Under the pieces are notes generated by a model. That model ran no database searches and was not told where the DNA came from. It saw only the letters and a list, made by a program, of their open reading frames with translations. Both the position numbers and the translations under genes were made by a program. Shown here piece after piece: positions 28,801-37,142 of a stretch of 64,000 bases of DNA (the first letter of the stretch is position 1; every line of letters begins with the position of its first letter). Origin of the DNA: JAHEKD01 sp965215945 (GTDB lineage: Bacteria > Pseudomonadota > Gammaproteobacteria > Arenicellales > JAHEKD01); assembly GCA_965215945.1 (NCBI GenBank), contig CBDCFC010000050.1, positions 1 through 64,000 on the forward strand, given 5' to 3'.

Positions 28801-30636
28801 TTTAACCACATGCACATCTTTCTTGATCCCGACCCAGATCCGGAAAAATCATTCAAAGAACGTGAACGCATGTTCAACCTGTCCCGCTCAAGCTGGATGG
28901 ATTACAACAAAAAACTGATTTCCAAAGGCGGTGGAATTTTTGAGCGATCAGCAAAATCGATTAAGCTTACTCCGCAAATTCAGACCTTACTTGATACATC
29001 CGCTGAACAGCTAACTCCCAATGAATTAATTAATACCATGCTCAAAGCTCCGGTTGATTTAATCTGGAATGGTGGCATTGGTACTTATGTCAAATCGTCT
29101 ATGGAAAGCCATGATGATGCCAGTGACAGAGCCAATGATTCACTCCGCGTCAATGGCAATGAGCTCAGATGTAAAGTAATTGGGGAAGGCGGCAACTTAG
29201 GTGTGACCCAACTAGGCCGAGTCGAGTTCTGCCAAAATGGTGGTAAGTGTTACACCGACTTTATTGACAATTCGGCCGGTGTAGATACATCTGACCATGA
29301 AGTAAATATCAAGATACTGCTTAATGAAGTGGTTGAAAACGGTGACATGACAGTCAAGCAGCGTAACAACTTACTTGCAGACATGACTGACACTGTGGCG
29401 GATTTAGTCTTGGCCGATAATTACGATCAGACTCAAGCGATAAGTATTGAACGCACTAAAACTCTAAATCATGTCAAAGAACATGCACGGTTCATTCAAA
29501 TGCTGGAAAAATCGGGCAGTTTAAATCGTGAACTCGAATTTTTGCCGAGTGACGAAATTTTAAAGGAATATGCGGCTTCGAAACGTGGTTTAACCGCACC
29601 AGAAATATCAGTATTACTTGCTTATAGCAAAATTCATATTTATGATATTTTGCTGGATTCAGATGTCCCAGATGATGATTTTCTACGCAATGTTGTCGAG
29701 CAGTACTTCCCTGAAACACTAGTCAAAAAATACCGTTCTACGATTGCCGAGCATCGCTTACGCCGGGAAATTGTTGCTACTTATATCACCAATAAAATGG
29801 TCAATCAGGCTGGTCCTTTGTTTGCTTTTCAGCTTTCGGAAACTACCGGTGCCAGCTATGCAGATATTGCCAGAGCATTTATGTGTTCAAGGGAAATATT
29901 TTCAATTGATCAAATCTGGTCACAAATAGAAGAACTCGATAATAAAGTCGATGCCAACATTCAAATACAAATGCTTAATGATGCTGCAGGATTATTGGAA
30001 CGGTCTAGTTTATGGTTATTGCGTAATCGCAGAATGCCTATTGATATTCAGCAAACTGTTGATTACTTTAAACCAGGCATTGAGGAACTGAGAACCTGTA
30101 TTCCACGCAGCTTTGCCAAACCAAATAAAATATTACACAAAAAACGCAAGGATTTGTTAATTAAAGCTCGCGTACCAGCTGAAATCGCTGAGCAGGTAGC
30201 CGCATTTGTTGCCCTGTCTTCTTCAATGGACTTGGTTGAAGTTGCCAATGACAGGGACATTGAAATGAACATCGCCAGCAGCGTTTATTTCTCAATTGGA
30301 GATATACTCGACTTACACTGGCTTAGAGATAACATCGCTGATTTGCAAGCAGACAATCACTGGCATTTGCTGGCGAAATCAAGCCTACGAAATCAGCTAC
30401 ACCGCGTACAACGTTTGCTTACGGCTGATATGCTAGCAGCAAGCAAGGGAACCGCAAAGCAACGTATTGACAACTGGGACACCAGAAATATTAAAGCCAA
30501 ACAACGTTTCAAGAATGTTTTGCGTGAACTTAAGCGTAGCGGAAAGCTGGATTTTCCAATGCTATCGGTGGCCTTGGGTGAATTACAAATATTAAGACAA
30601 TCCAATGATTCGACTCAACAAGCTGAAGTAAAATAA
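25819..30636 (+). CDS. gdhB: NAD-specific glutamate dehydrogenase, large 180-kDa type
   Basis: 1,605-residue L-GDH of the 180-kDa class known from Pseudomonas, Streptomyces and Caulobacter; it oxidises glutamate to 2-oxoglutarate and ammonium with NAD+. The N-terminal half holds ACT-like regulatory segments (GWQSTHTVVEVVTDNRPFLVDS). The catalytic part begins near residue 780: RGGRVARGGLRWSDR, the active-site VPTGSKGGFFVKRP, VVAADKGTATFSDIAN, and the Rossmann segment TIGIGDMMGDVFGNGMLLS. The C-terminal region follows (KRGLTAPEISVLLAYSKI). SD-like GGAG precedes the ATG. It is followed after 24 bp by a DUF3461 gene. Likely catabolic, matching the amino-acid and polyamine degradation genes nearby. 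Confidence 0.95.
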   Translation: MSDSNGHLDLIKKIISSLPNSLDKPLKDQAEKFIKLYYQRISVDDLEKQSLQDLAGSAMAILQLAKKRKKDENKIHVYNPEFDKHGWQSTHTVVEVVTDNRPFLVDSVSMALNRLDTTIHLTIHPVLSTKRSTQGILSDIERSDTTKSGFGSESIMHFEIDRQTEGKALKEIEAELNSVLNEVADAVDDWKAMRKQIDLLTADLKKQKNPFDAKTNKEIIEFCRWIADDHFTFLGYCEDVIRGQELKMKKGSGLGLLRNGHTDLLPSGAVKHINDEMIIVTKANKRSRIHRPAYMDFIGINKYDTKGKLVGQYCILGLFTSAAYNKNTREIPLLRDKVSRVLAKSKLPDGGHDYKSLENIFETYPRDSLFAIADDDLFHISMGILALQERQRIRFFSRHDKFDRFYSCMVYVPKERYNRELRKKIQDILMDAYKGTSSQFNTHFSESILARVHFIIRIKPGTRPKYKEEKIEQQIIEAARSWTDHIRESLTDQFGEEKGTALLHKYDDAFTVSYQSDFSARSAACDIEVMESLDAAKSIDIHMYRPIGADETSLRMKLYSRNKAISPSDALPVVENMGLKVLAEKPYKVQTSSKSCAWIHDFNMQTRDGTEIDTEQISDIFQNAFLKVWSGDAENDGFNQLVINAGLSWREVATLRGYSKYLRQIGIRYSEPYMIECLIDNQNVSRSIVELFKARFDPELDEKQRQDNMTKLQTELEAGLEEVSNLDDDRILRSFINLVDASLRTNYFQTADDGSAKPYISFKFDPSKINNLPLPRPMFEIFVYSPRVEAVHLRGGRVARGGLRWSDRREDFRTEILGLVKAQLVKNAVIVPTGSKGGFFVKRPPIGGDRNAQLEEGIACYKIFMSGLLDITDNIVKGEIVPPKSVVRHDEDDPYLVVAADKGTATFSDIANGVARDYGFWLDDAFASGGSVGYDHKGMGITARGAWESVKRNFRELGHDTQSQPFTTIGIGDMMGDVFGNGMLLSRKTKLVGAFNHMHIFLDPDPDPEKSFKERERMFNLSRSSWMDYNKKLISKGGGIFERSAKSIKLTPQIQTLLDTSAEQLTPNELINTMLKAPVDLIWNGGIGTYVKSSMESHDDASDRANDSLRVNGNELRCKVIGEGGNLGVTQLGRVEFCQNGGKCYTDFIDNSAGVDTSDHEVNIKILLNEVVENGDMTVKQRNNLLADMTDTVADLVLADNYDQTQAISIERTKTLNHVKEHARFIQMLEKSGSLNRELEFLPSDEILKEYAASKRGLTAPEISVLLAYSKIHIYDILLDSDVPDDDFLRNVVEQYFPETLVKKYRSTIAEHRLRREIVATYITNKMVNQAGPLFAFQLSETTGASYADIARAFMCSREIFSIDQIWSQIEELDNKVDANIQIQMLNDAAGLLERSSLWLLRNRRMPIDIQQTVDYFKPGIEELRTCIPRSFAKPNKILHKKRKDLLIKARVPAEIAEQVAAFVALSSSMDLVEVANDRDIEMNIASSVYFSIGDILDLHWLRDNIADLQADNHWHLLAKSSLRNQLHRVQRLLTADMLAASKGTAKQRIDNWDTRNIKAKQRFKNVLRELKRSGKLDFPMLSVALGELQILRQSNDSTQQAEVK

Positions 30637-30660
30637 CGCAACAATATTAGTGGAGTAATT

Positions 30661-31041
30661 ATGAAATATCCGACCCTTAATGAGATGGGCGTCAGCAATC
30701 CAGAACAAATCAGCCGTTATACATTGCATCAGGTAGGCAATGTAGACCATCTATGTATTGTGTATCAACGCAAAAAAAATTCCTTATTGCCAGTAACAAA
30801 ACGATTTAAATTTCCCCGCTCGGAAAAACTAGTAATGGTCGATAGTGGCACTCAAAAAATGGAAACCGTTAATGAAATTTCGCCATATGTAACTAAAGCC
30901 ATGGCAGAACTTGATCAAATTTTAAAACGCAAGCGCTCCCGAAAAGTACTAATTAAAGATATTGAAGATGAAATTGCACGTATTGAGGAAGAAATGAACG
31001 CCCACATTGCCTCGCTTCGTTCGATGCTTGAACGACTTTAA
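30661..31041 (+). CDS. DUF3461 family protein
   Basis: 126-residue cytosolic protein. It starts MKYPTLNEMGVSNPEQISRY, with the LLPVTKRFKFPRS block that defines DUF3461, a gammaproteobacterial family of unknown function. The C-terminal third is a highly charged helix (IEDEIARIEEEMNAHIASL), probably a coiled coil. GGAG upstream of the ATG is a good ribosome site. It is co-transcribed with the glutamate dehydrogenase. A bidirectional terminator follows. Confidence 0.85.
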   Translation: MKYPTLNEMGVSNPEQISRYTLHQVGNVDHLCIVYQRKKNSLLPVTKRFKFPRSEKLVMVDSGTQKMETVNEISPYVTKAMAELDQILKRKRSRKVLIKDIEDEIARIEEEMNAHIASLRSMLERL

Positions 31042-31061
31042 AATAATCTGTTTTTTTAACT

Positions 31062-31087
31062 AAAAGCCCACCAGATGATGGGTTTTT
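31062..31087. terminator. Bidirectional terminator between DUF3461 and MATE genes
   Basis: AAAAGCCCA and TGGGTTTTT form a 9-bp stem (one G-U pair) around an 8-nt loop. The A and T runs on either side allow it to work for both convergent genes. The MATE gene's stop codon touches its edge. Confidence 0.75.
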
Positions 31088-32484
31088 TATCGGTTACTTG
31101 AATATGGCCAAAGTGGAAAACGGCGCAAAAATTTAGTTTTTGATTTTGGTTTTATGCCTCCACCGGCACATTGCTTGATTAGTCGCTTGCAATACCAATA
31201 AGTCAACACGCCGAACAAAACGCTTCCTAAAGCCTGGCCAACTAACACTCCTTGAGCCCCGCCAAGCTGCGCGCCTTGATAAACAAATGGAATAGTACCT
31301 ATAGTGGCCTTACCAAAGTTGGAAATCGTCGAGTACTGTGGAAAACCAAGATTGTTAAATATCGCATTGCCAACAAACTGGACGCCGTTAAAGAAAAACG
31401 TAAACACTATCCAGGTGCAGAAAAATACCACCAGCGCATTAGAGGCACCGGTCAAACTAAATAGCGCTGGAACTTGATAGCGTAATAAATATAGAACAAC
31501 TGATATCAAACCCACGTAGAGTAGAGTAAATAATATCGAATCAGAAAGTGTTCTTGAAACTCGTTCAAATTTTTTAGCACCAAAATTTTGCCCAACTATT
31601 GGCCCAACTGCGCCGGACAAAGCGAAAACAGCGGCAAACGCAACCGGAATGAGCCGCCCTATTACTGACATGGCCGCGACAGCACTATCACCAAATTGTG
31701 ACATCGCTGCCGTTACATAGGCGTTACCAATTGGGGTGGCAATATTGGTTAGAATGGCAGGAAATGCAATCTTAGTGATTTGAGGTAAATCCTCAAAACA
31801 ATGTTTCAGGTTAAATTGGCTGATTAAATCATGTTTTTGTATTGAGCTATAAAGACCAACCATCAGCATTATGCAACGTGCTGCCACTGATGCCCAGGCT
31901 GCTCCTTTAACACCCATACTCAGTCCAAAAATCAATATCGGATCAAGTACTGCATTGACAATTCCTCCGGCAATCGTGGTATACATTGATAAAGCCGCTG
32001 CACCTACCGCTCTCAGGGCTGCACCTGCACACATAGCTATCAGCATAATCGGCATCGATGGAATAATAATACGCAAATATTGAGTGGCTAATTCCTGGGT
32101 TCGTCCATGCGCACCTAATAGGTTCAACAACTCGGGTATGTAAATCCAGATGATCGTTGCTAATACCAAAGCGAACAATGCACCTGTCACATAAATGTTA
32201 ATCACATAACGTTTTGCCTGTTTAATATTTTGTTCACCAATAGAACGCGATACCAGGGCGCCACAAGCGATTGCCACACCAATTGAAACAGATGTGGTAA
32301 AAAATAAAATACTGCCCGAAAAACCCACTGCTGCAGCCAATTCCACCTCACCCAGCAGGCTGAGGAAATACATATCTACTAGATCGACCACAAACAAAGT
32401 CAGCAAACCCAGGGCTGATGTGCCGGTCATGGTAATCACATGCCGCATAATCGAGCCTTCAAGAAATCTTGCTGTGGTTGTCAT
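31087..32484 (-). CDS. MATE-family multidrug/cation efflux transporter
   Basis: 465 residues with 12 predicted TM helices arranged in two six-helix lobes. The second lobe begins near residue 240 (ILTNIATPIGNAYV). Small-residue-rich helices and the internal GPIVGQNFGAKKF motif, mirrored by GALVSRSIGEQN in the first lobe, are typical of MATE proteins of the NorM/DinF superfamily, which export drugs or metabolites using Na+ or H+ gradients. The C terminus is a short basic tail. It diverges from the ATP-grasp gene with 52 bp between the starts, so the two may share a regulatory region. The substrate cannot be told. Confidence 0.88.
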   Translation of the reverse strand: MTTTARFLEGSIMRHVITMTGTSALGLLTLFVVDLVDMYFLSLLGEVELAAAVGFSGSILFFTTSVSIGVAIACGALVSRSIGEQNIKQAKRYVINIYVTGALFALVLATIIWIYIPELLNLLGAHGRTQELATQYLRIIIPSMPIMLIAMCAGAALRAVGAAALSMYTTIAGGIVNAVLDPILIFGLSMGVKGAAWASVAARCIMLMVGLYSSIQKHDLISQFNLKHCFEDLPQITKIAFPAILTNIATPIGNAYVTAAMSQFGDSAVAAMSVIGRLIPVAFAAVFALSGAVGPIVGQNFGAKKFERVSRTLSDSILFTLLYVGLISVVLYLLRYQVPALFSLTGASNALVVFFCTWIVFTFFFNGVQFVGNAIFNNLGFPQYSTISNFGKATIGTIPFVYQGAQLGGAQGVLVGQALGSVLFGVLTYWYCKRLIKQCAGGGIKPKSKTKFLRRFPLWPYSSNR

Positions 32485-32536
32485 TTTTTTGACAGATATA
32501 ATCTTGGTTTCAGGACAATACGTTGAAAGGATATTT

Positions 32537-33472
32537 GTGTCAAAAATATATTTGATTTATGAGAATGAACAGTGGTTGGCTCCACTGACTAATGCGTTGG
32601 ATCGTATAGATGCACCTTATCAGCGTTGGTCCATGATCGATGGGCACCTGGATTTAAGGTCTCAGCCGCCAAAAGGTGTATTCTTTAATCGCATGAGCGC
32701 TTCCGCCCATACTCGCGGATACCGTTATTCGCCCGAATATTCAACTTGTGTTATTAACTGGCTCGAAGGCTATGGAAGGCGCGTTATTAACGGTGGCAAC
32801 ACAATAAATTTAGAGATCAGCAAAACCGCCCAATATATTGCTTTACGTAATGCTGGGATTGAAGTACCACGCACACAAACTGTGCTAGGAACTCAACAGC
32901 TTCTCAGGGCTGCAAAACAAATAAAAAAGCCTTTCATTATTAAACATAACCGTGGCGGAAAAGGTTTGAGTGTAAAATTAATTCATGACATTAAATCGTT
33001 AGAAGCGTTTTTATTCAGCCATGAATGCGAACCACCCATTGACGGACTATGGTTGATCCAGGAATATATTCAATCACCCGAGCCCTACATTATCCGTACT
33101 GAATTTATCAATGGAAAATTAGTTTATGCTGTTAAAGTCAACACTGAACAAGGCTTCGAGCTGTGCCCGGCTGATGTGTGCGAGACTAAAGATGTATTCT
33201 GCCTTCTTGACAGTGAGGCTAAAGATAAATTTGAAATTATTGATGGTTTCAACCATCCTTTGATTCAGCAATATGAAACGTTTATGACCCGGCAGAATCT
33301 GGATATCGCAGCCTTTGAATTTATCCAAGACGAAAACAACAATGCCTATACTTATGATATAAATACCAATACCAATTACAATTCACAAGCTGAACAAAAA
33401 GCTGGTATTTATGCTTATCAGCATTTAGCACAGTTTTTAATTGATGAACTCAGGTCTGTTGACCCTGGATGA
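32537..33472 (+). CDS. ATP-grasp ligase, RimK-like
   Basis: 311 residues starting at GTG, with AAAGGA 6 nt upstream; longer in-frame starts run into the divergent MATE gene and are rejected. The ATP-grasp fold is visible: AAKQIKKPFIIKHNRGGKGLSVKL holds the nucleotide-binding Lys and Gly-rich loop near residue 140, WLIQEYIQ is the hinge, and AFEFIQDENNNAYTYDINTNTNYN supplies the metal-binding Glu and Asn at the end. RimK-type enzymes add amino acids to peptides or small molecules by ATP-driven ligation. The N-terminal domain is not a standard RimK one. It lies 25 bp before the TAXI gene, so an operon is likely; its substrate is unknown. Confidence 0.75.
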   Translation: MSKIYLIYENEQWLAPLTNALDRIDAPYQRWSMIDGHLDLRSQPPKGVFFNRMSASAHTRGYRYSPEYSTCVINWLEGYGRRVINGGNTINLEISKTAQYIALRNAGIEVPRTQTVLGTQQLLRAAKQIKKPFIIKHNRGGKGLSVKLIHDIKSLEAFLFSHECEPPIDGLWLIQEYIQSPEPYIIRTEFINGKLVYAVKVNTEQGFELCPADVCETKDVFCLLDSEAKDKFEIIDGFNHPLIQQYETFMTRQNLDIAAFEFIQDENNNAYTYDINTNTNYNSQAEQKAGIYAYQHLAQFLIDELRSVDPG

Positions 33473-33497
33473 AAAAATTAACGAACAGGAGAAAAAT

Positions 33498-34520
33498 ATG
33501 TTTACTAAATTGATGTACCAAATGACCAAACCACTACTCACTGTGGTATTAGCATTGTCTGTTTACACGGCGCATGCACAGGAAGAACAAAATTATTTGT
33601 TAGCAACCGCCAGCACGGGCGGCACCTATTATCCTGTTGGCGTAGCTTTGGCGACACTAACGAAAGTCAAACTCCAGCCCACAGAGAAAATCGGCATGTC
33701 TGCGATCAACTCCGCCGGTTCGGGAGAAAACGTAAAATTGCTCCGTGAGGGCGAAGCTCAATTTGCGATTTTACAGGGCTTGTTTGGTCACTACGCAGCG
33801 ACAGGCACGGGTCCAGTTGAGGCAGATGGCCCACAGGAGCATCTACAGGCGGTTACTATGCTATGGCAAAATGTTGAGCAGTTCGTGGTTAAAAATGATC
33901 ATGTTAAATCCGGCAATGTTGAAGATCTAGTCGGCATGAAAGGCATAGCCATGGCTTTGGGCAAAAAGAACTCCGGCACCATCGGTTCTAATAAAACCCT
34001 GTTTGCAGGACTTGGCATAGATATCGAGAATGATTACGAGCTATTTTACGGTGGTTATGGACCTAGCGCAGATGCCCTGCAAAACGGCCAGGTTGAAGGC
34101 ATGAATACAGCTGCAGGCGTACCGACTGGTGCTGTGACCAAGGCATATGCAGCAATGGGCGATCAAATCACTATGTTGGAAGTTACCGATGAACAAATTG
34201 CAGCCATGGATGGTGGCAAAGGCTTATGGACGCGTTATGTCATTGAGGCTGAAACATATCCGGGTCAAGCCAATGCGATTAATACTATTGCACAACCAAA
34301 TTTTCTTGCTGTTCACGCCGATGTCCCCGAGGAAACCGTTTATAAAATTACTAAGACAATTTTTGAGAACCTGCCTTTTTTACAAGCTATCCATAAAGCT
34401 ACCAATGCAATGTCTTTAGACAAGGCGCTGGCAGGTTTACCTGTTCCCCTCCACCCCGGAGCGGCCAAATATTTCAAAGAAGCCGGTGTTGAGATTCCAG
34501 AAAATTTAATGGCCCAATAA
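33498..34520 (+). CDS. TRAP transporter solute-binding protein, TAXI type
   Basis: 341-residue periplasmic receptor. I place the start at the ATG 6 nt after AGGAGA-like sequence; a further upstream ATG overlaps the ATP-grasp gene and adds a non-signal segment. A signal peptide covers residues 1-27 (ending AHAQ). The TAXI family N terminus ATASTGGTYYPVG is unmistakable. TAXI receptors bind organic acids or glutamate-like solutes and hand them to a fused TRAP permease. The permease gene follows after 59 bp with an intercistronic hairpin. The ligand is unknown. Confidence 0.9.
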   Translation: MFTKLMYQMTKPLLTVVLALSVYTAHAQEEQNYLLATASTGGTYYPVGVALATLTKVKLQPTEKIGMSAINSAGSGENVKLLREGEAQFAILQGLFGHYAATGTGPVEADGPQEHLQAVTMLWQNVEQFVVKNDHVKSGNVEDLVGMKGIAMALGKKNSGTIGSNKTLFAGLGIDIENDYELFYGGYGPSADALQNGQVEGMNTAAGVPTGAVTKAYAAMGDQITMLEVTDEQIAAMDGGKGLWTRYVIEAETYPGQANAINTIAQPNFLAVHADVPEETVYKITKTIFENLPFLQAIHKATNAMSLDKALAGLPVPLHPGAAKYFKEAGVEIPENLMAQ

Positions 34521-34542
34521 TCCAATAACCGAGTAAAAAAAT

Positions 34543-34564
34543 GGCCAGATCTTGAGGTCTGGCC
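34543..34564 (+). promoter_or_regulatory. Intercistronic stem-loop between TAXI receptor and permease
   Basis: GGCCAGATC-TTGA-GGTCTGGCC forms a 9-bp stem with one G-U pair. It lacks a T run, so it is not a clear terminator. It may protect the 3' end of the receptor mRNA and allow more receptor than permease to be made, as in other binding-protein operons. Confidence 0.55.
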
Positions 34565-34579
34565 GAACATATCTCCCAA

Positions 34580-36508
34580 ATGGCCAGCCAGGAAATTAGT
34601 GACCAGTTAAAGGGCCTGGGCAAAGTCGGTTATGTCGTGGCCATAATAGTGTCACTTGGTCATATTTATTATAATACCGTCGACAGTCTTCCTCCCTTGC
34701 TGCATAACTCGCTGCATTTTGCAGGATTCGCGCTTTTGTGTGTAATTAGCTACCCACTATTAACAGATCGAAAATCCAGCCCAGTAAATCTGATCAATAT
34801 TATTCTCGGAGTCCTAATTGCAATCAGTGCGGTTTATTTGATTCTAATGGAAGACGCAATTTATGCCCGCGGTGTTAGATTAAACCAAATAGAATGGATT
34901 GCAGGCATCATGCTGATTCTCGGTGCCATTGAATTAACCCGGCGAACCACCGGCTGGATTATCCCAATTTTAATCATTATTGCCTTAAGTTATGTGACGT
35001 TTTGGGGGCAATGGGCTGATGGCGTATTTAGGTTTTCCGGGTTAAGCACAGAAACCGTTTTATTTCGAAGTATTTACGGGGATGACGGAATTTTTGGGAA
35101 CATTGCCAGCATATCGTCAACCTTCGTTTTTATGTTTATTTTGTTTGGTGCATTTTTGCTTTGCTCCGGTGCGGGTGATTTTGTTATTAATCTGGCTAAA
35201 GCGTTGGCAGGTAAAATTGTTGGAGGTCCTGGCCTTGTTGCAGTTATTGCATCCGGATTGACGGGTACTATCTCTGGTTCTGCAGTGGCAAACACCGCTT
35301 CTACTGGCGTAATCACCATACCGCTTATGAAAAAAGCAGGCTTTGAGTCAAAATTTGCCGCCGGTGTCGAAGCAGCAGCGTCGACAGGAGGTCAGTTAAT
35401 GCCACCCATCATGGGTGCAGGCGCATTTGTAATGGCCAGTTATACACAAATCCCCTACACCACCATTATTTCTGTCAGTGTATTACCGGCCTTATTATAT
35501 TTTTTTACTGTTGCGTTTTTCGTTCGCAGTGAAGCCAAACGATTAGGATTATCTGCTACAGACCAGGAAACAGTAAAATTTTCTGAGATCATGAAACAAG
35601 GCGGTGTTGCTTTCATTATTCCTATCGGATTATTGATTAGCCTTTTGATTTATGGATTCACGCCGACTTATGCGGCGGGTTTTAGCATTATCTCTGTCGT
35701 CGTGGCTTCCTGGTTAACCCCAAACAAAATGGGAATTCGAGATATCTGCGATGCCTTGGCATTGGGCGCCAGGAATATGATCATGACCGCCATATTGCTG
35801 TGCTCGGTTGGATTAATTGTAAACGTGATCGCAATGGCTGGCATTGGCAATACTTTTTCGCTAATGATAAACGACTGGGCGGGCGGTAATTTATTTATTG
35901 CAATCATTTTAATTGGTCTGGCTTCCTTGGTGCTTGGCATGGGTTTACCTGTTACAGCTTCTTACATTGTGTTAGCCACCTTATCTGCCCCAGCTTTGTA
36001 CACTATGATCAGCGACAGCATGTTAATTCAGGCGTTAACTTCGGGAGAAATTACAGATACAGCTAAGACAATGTTGGCCTTGGTGAACCCGGAATTTCTG
36101 ACCGGTAGTGTTCAGTTAGATACGACATCTGCAAAGGAACTTTTAGCTGGGTTACCTCAAGAATTAGCACAGACCGTTAAGGAGCAATTAGTCAGCCCAG
36201 AATTAGTGACCGGTGCATTGCTCTCAGCACATATGATTATTTTCTGGCTGAGCCAGGACAGCAATGTCACACCTCCCGTATGTCTAACTGCGTTTACTGC
36301 TGCAGCGATTGCTAAATCACCACCGATGGCAACCGGTCTACAATCCTGGAAAATCGCCAAAGGACTATATTTAGTACCAATATTATTTGCCTATACGCCG
36401 TTTTTATACGGTAGTTTTACGCAACAATTAACGATATTCGTATTGTCACTAATAACAGTCTACATTCTGGTTTTGCTGATTCAGAAACTTCTCAACTGGA
36501 AAAATTAA
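34580..36508 (+). CDS. TRAP transporter fused permease (DctQM type)
   Basis: 642-residue inner-membrane protein with about 16 TM helices. The first four (to about residue 130) correspond to the small DctQ-like unit and the remainder to DctM. The TRAP signature segment GPGLVAVIASGLTGTISGSAVANTASTG lies near residue 215. A second characteristic block, AAASTGGQLMPPIMGAGAF, lies near 265, and LGMGLPVTASYIVLATL near 455. Single-polypeptide permeases are the normal partners of TAXI receptors. It lies 59 bp after the receptor gene, and its stop is directly next to the stop of the convergent sulfotransferase gene. Confidence 0.9.
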   Translation: MASQEISDQLKGLGKVGYVVAIIVSLGHIYYNTVDSLPPLLHNSLHFAGFALLCVISYPLLTDRKSSPVNLINIILGVLIAISAVYLILMEDAIYARGVRLNQIEWIAGIMLILGAIELTRRTTGWIIPILIIIALSYVTFWGQWADGVFRFSGLSTETVLFRSIYGDDGIFGNIASISSTFVFMFILFGAFLLCSGAGDFVINLAKALAGKIVGGPGLVAVIASGLTGTISGSAVANTASTGVITIPLMKKAGFESKFAAGVEAAASTGGQLMPPIMGAGAFVMASYTQIPYTTIISVSVLPALLYFFTVAFFVRSEAKRLGLSATDQETVKFSEIMKQGGVAFIIPIGLLISLLIYGFTPTYAAGFSIISVVVASWLTPNKMGIRDICDALALGARNMIMTAILLCSVGLIVNVIAMAGIGNTFSLMINDWAGGNLFIAIILIGLASLVLGMGLPVTASYIVLATLSAPALYTMISDSMLIQALTSGEITDTAKTMLALVNPEFLTGSVQLDTTSAKELLAGLPQELAQTVKEQLVSPELVTGALLSAHMIIFWLSQDSNVTPPVCLTAFTAAAIAKSPPMATGLQSWKIAKGLYLVPILFAYTPFLYGSFTQQLTIFVLSLITVYILVLLIQKLLNWKN

Positions 36509-37126
36509 TCACTTTCTGGGTTTGCCAAATATTTTTTGTTTATAACGCCCCAAAATCGGGCGATATTTTCTCTCAAGCTCTTCGTACAAGCTTGGTGTTT
36601 TGTTCGAATGTGGAAAATCTTCCTGTGGCGGTCGCAACTGCAAGAATTGGCTTAATTCATTCCAGCCATGTCCATTTTCCCAACAGACTTTTAGCAGTTT
36701 GTCTGATTGGCCAGCAAAAAATGTCTCAACCATTTGATTATGTTTATGATAGTAATCAATATGGGCCTGTTTGTTCTCATCAGGATCTGCATAACCATAG
36801 ATATAAAGCTCATAGTCAACTAAAGGGCCAATGCGCTTACCGTGTCGGCTTAAACTCTTAAACCATGTTTCAGCGTTTTTACGCACAGATAATATAAATT
36901 TTGCATCTGGATACCAATTGTACATACGATCATACATTAACGCCCAGGGCCAATTTTCAAAGCTATCATGTTCATCAGCGATTCTTTTTAAATATTCCCA
37001 ATCATTATTTCGATATGCATTAAAGGCACCCAAATCAAAAGTGCAATGATTAAAGCCCCATAGTTTCATACAGGTCTTTAATGTGCTAGTGCCTGTTTTA
37101 TTAAGGCCAACGCCAATAACTTTCAT
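36509..37126 (-). CDS. Sulfotransferase family protein
   Basis: 205-residue PAPS-dependent sulfotransferase. The 5'-phosphosulfate loop reads GVGLNKTGTSTLKTCM at residues 5-20. The 3'-phosphate-binding strand FILSVRKNAETWFKSL lies near residue 78-93. A conserved C-terminal region (VCWENGHGWNELSQFL) follows. It probably transfers sulfate to a sugar in the surface polysaccharide made by this cluster. It is the last gene of the minus-strand set, 16 bp downstream of the deacetylase gene. Related NodZ-like nucleotide-sugar enzymes are a weaker alternative. Confidence 0.82.
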   Translation of the reverse strand: MKVIGVGLNKTGTSTLKTCMKLWGFNHCTFDLGAFNAYRNNDWEYLKRIADEHDSFENWPWALMYDRMYNWYPDAKFILSVRKNAETWFKSLSRHGKRIGPLVDYELYIYGYADPDENKQAHIDYYHKHNQMVETFFAGQSDKLLKVCWENGHGWNELSQFLQLRPPQEDFPHSNKTPSLYEELERKYRPILGRYKQKIFGKPRK

Positions 37127-37142
37127 TTCTTAACTTTTTTGA

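Noticed and set aside
32294..32536. Longer N terminus for the ATP-grasp gene
   Set aside because: It would overlap the divergent MATE gene and adds unrelated residues. A GTG with a good ribosome site at 32537 fits better.
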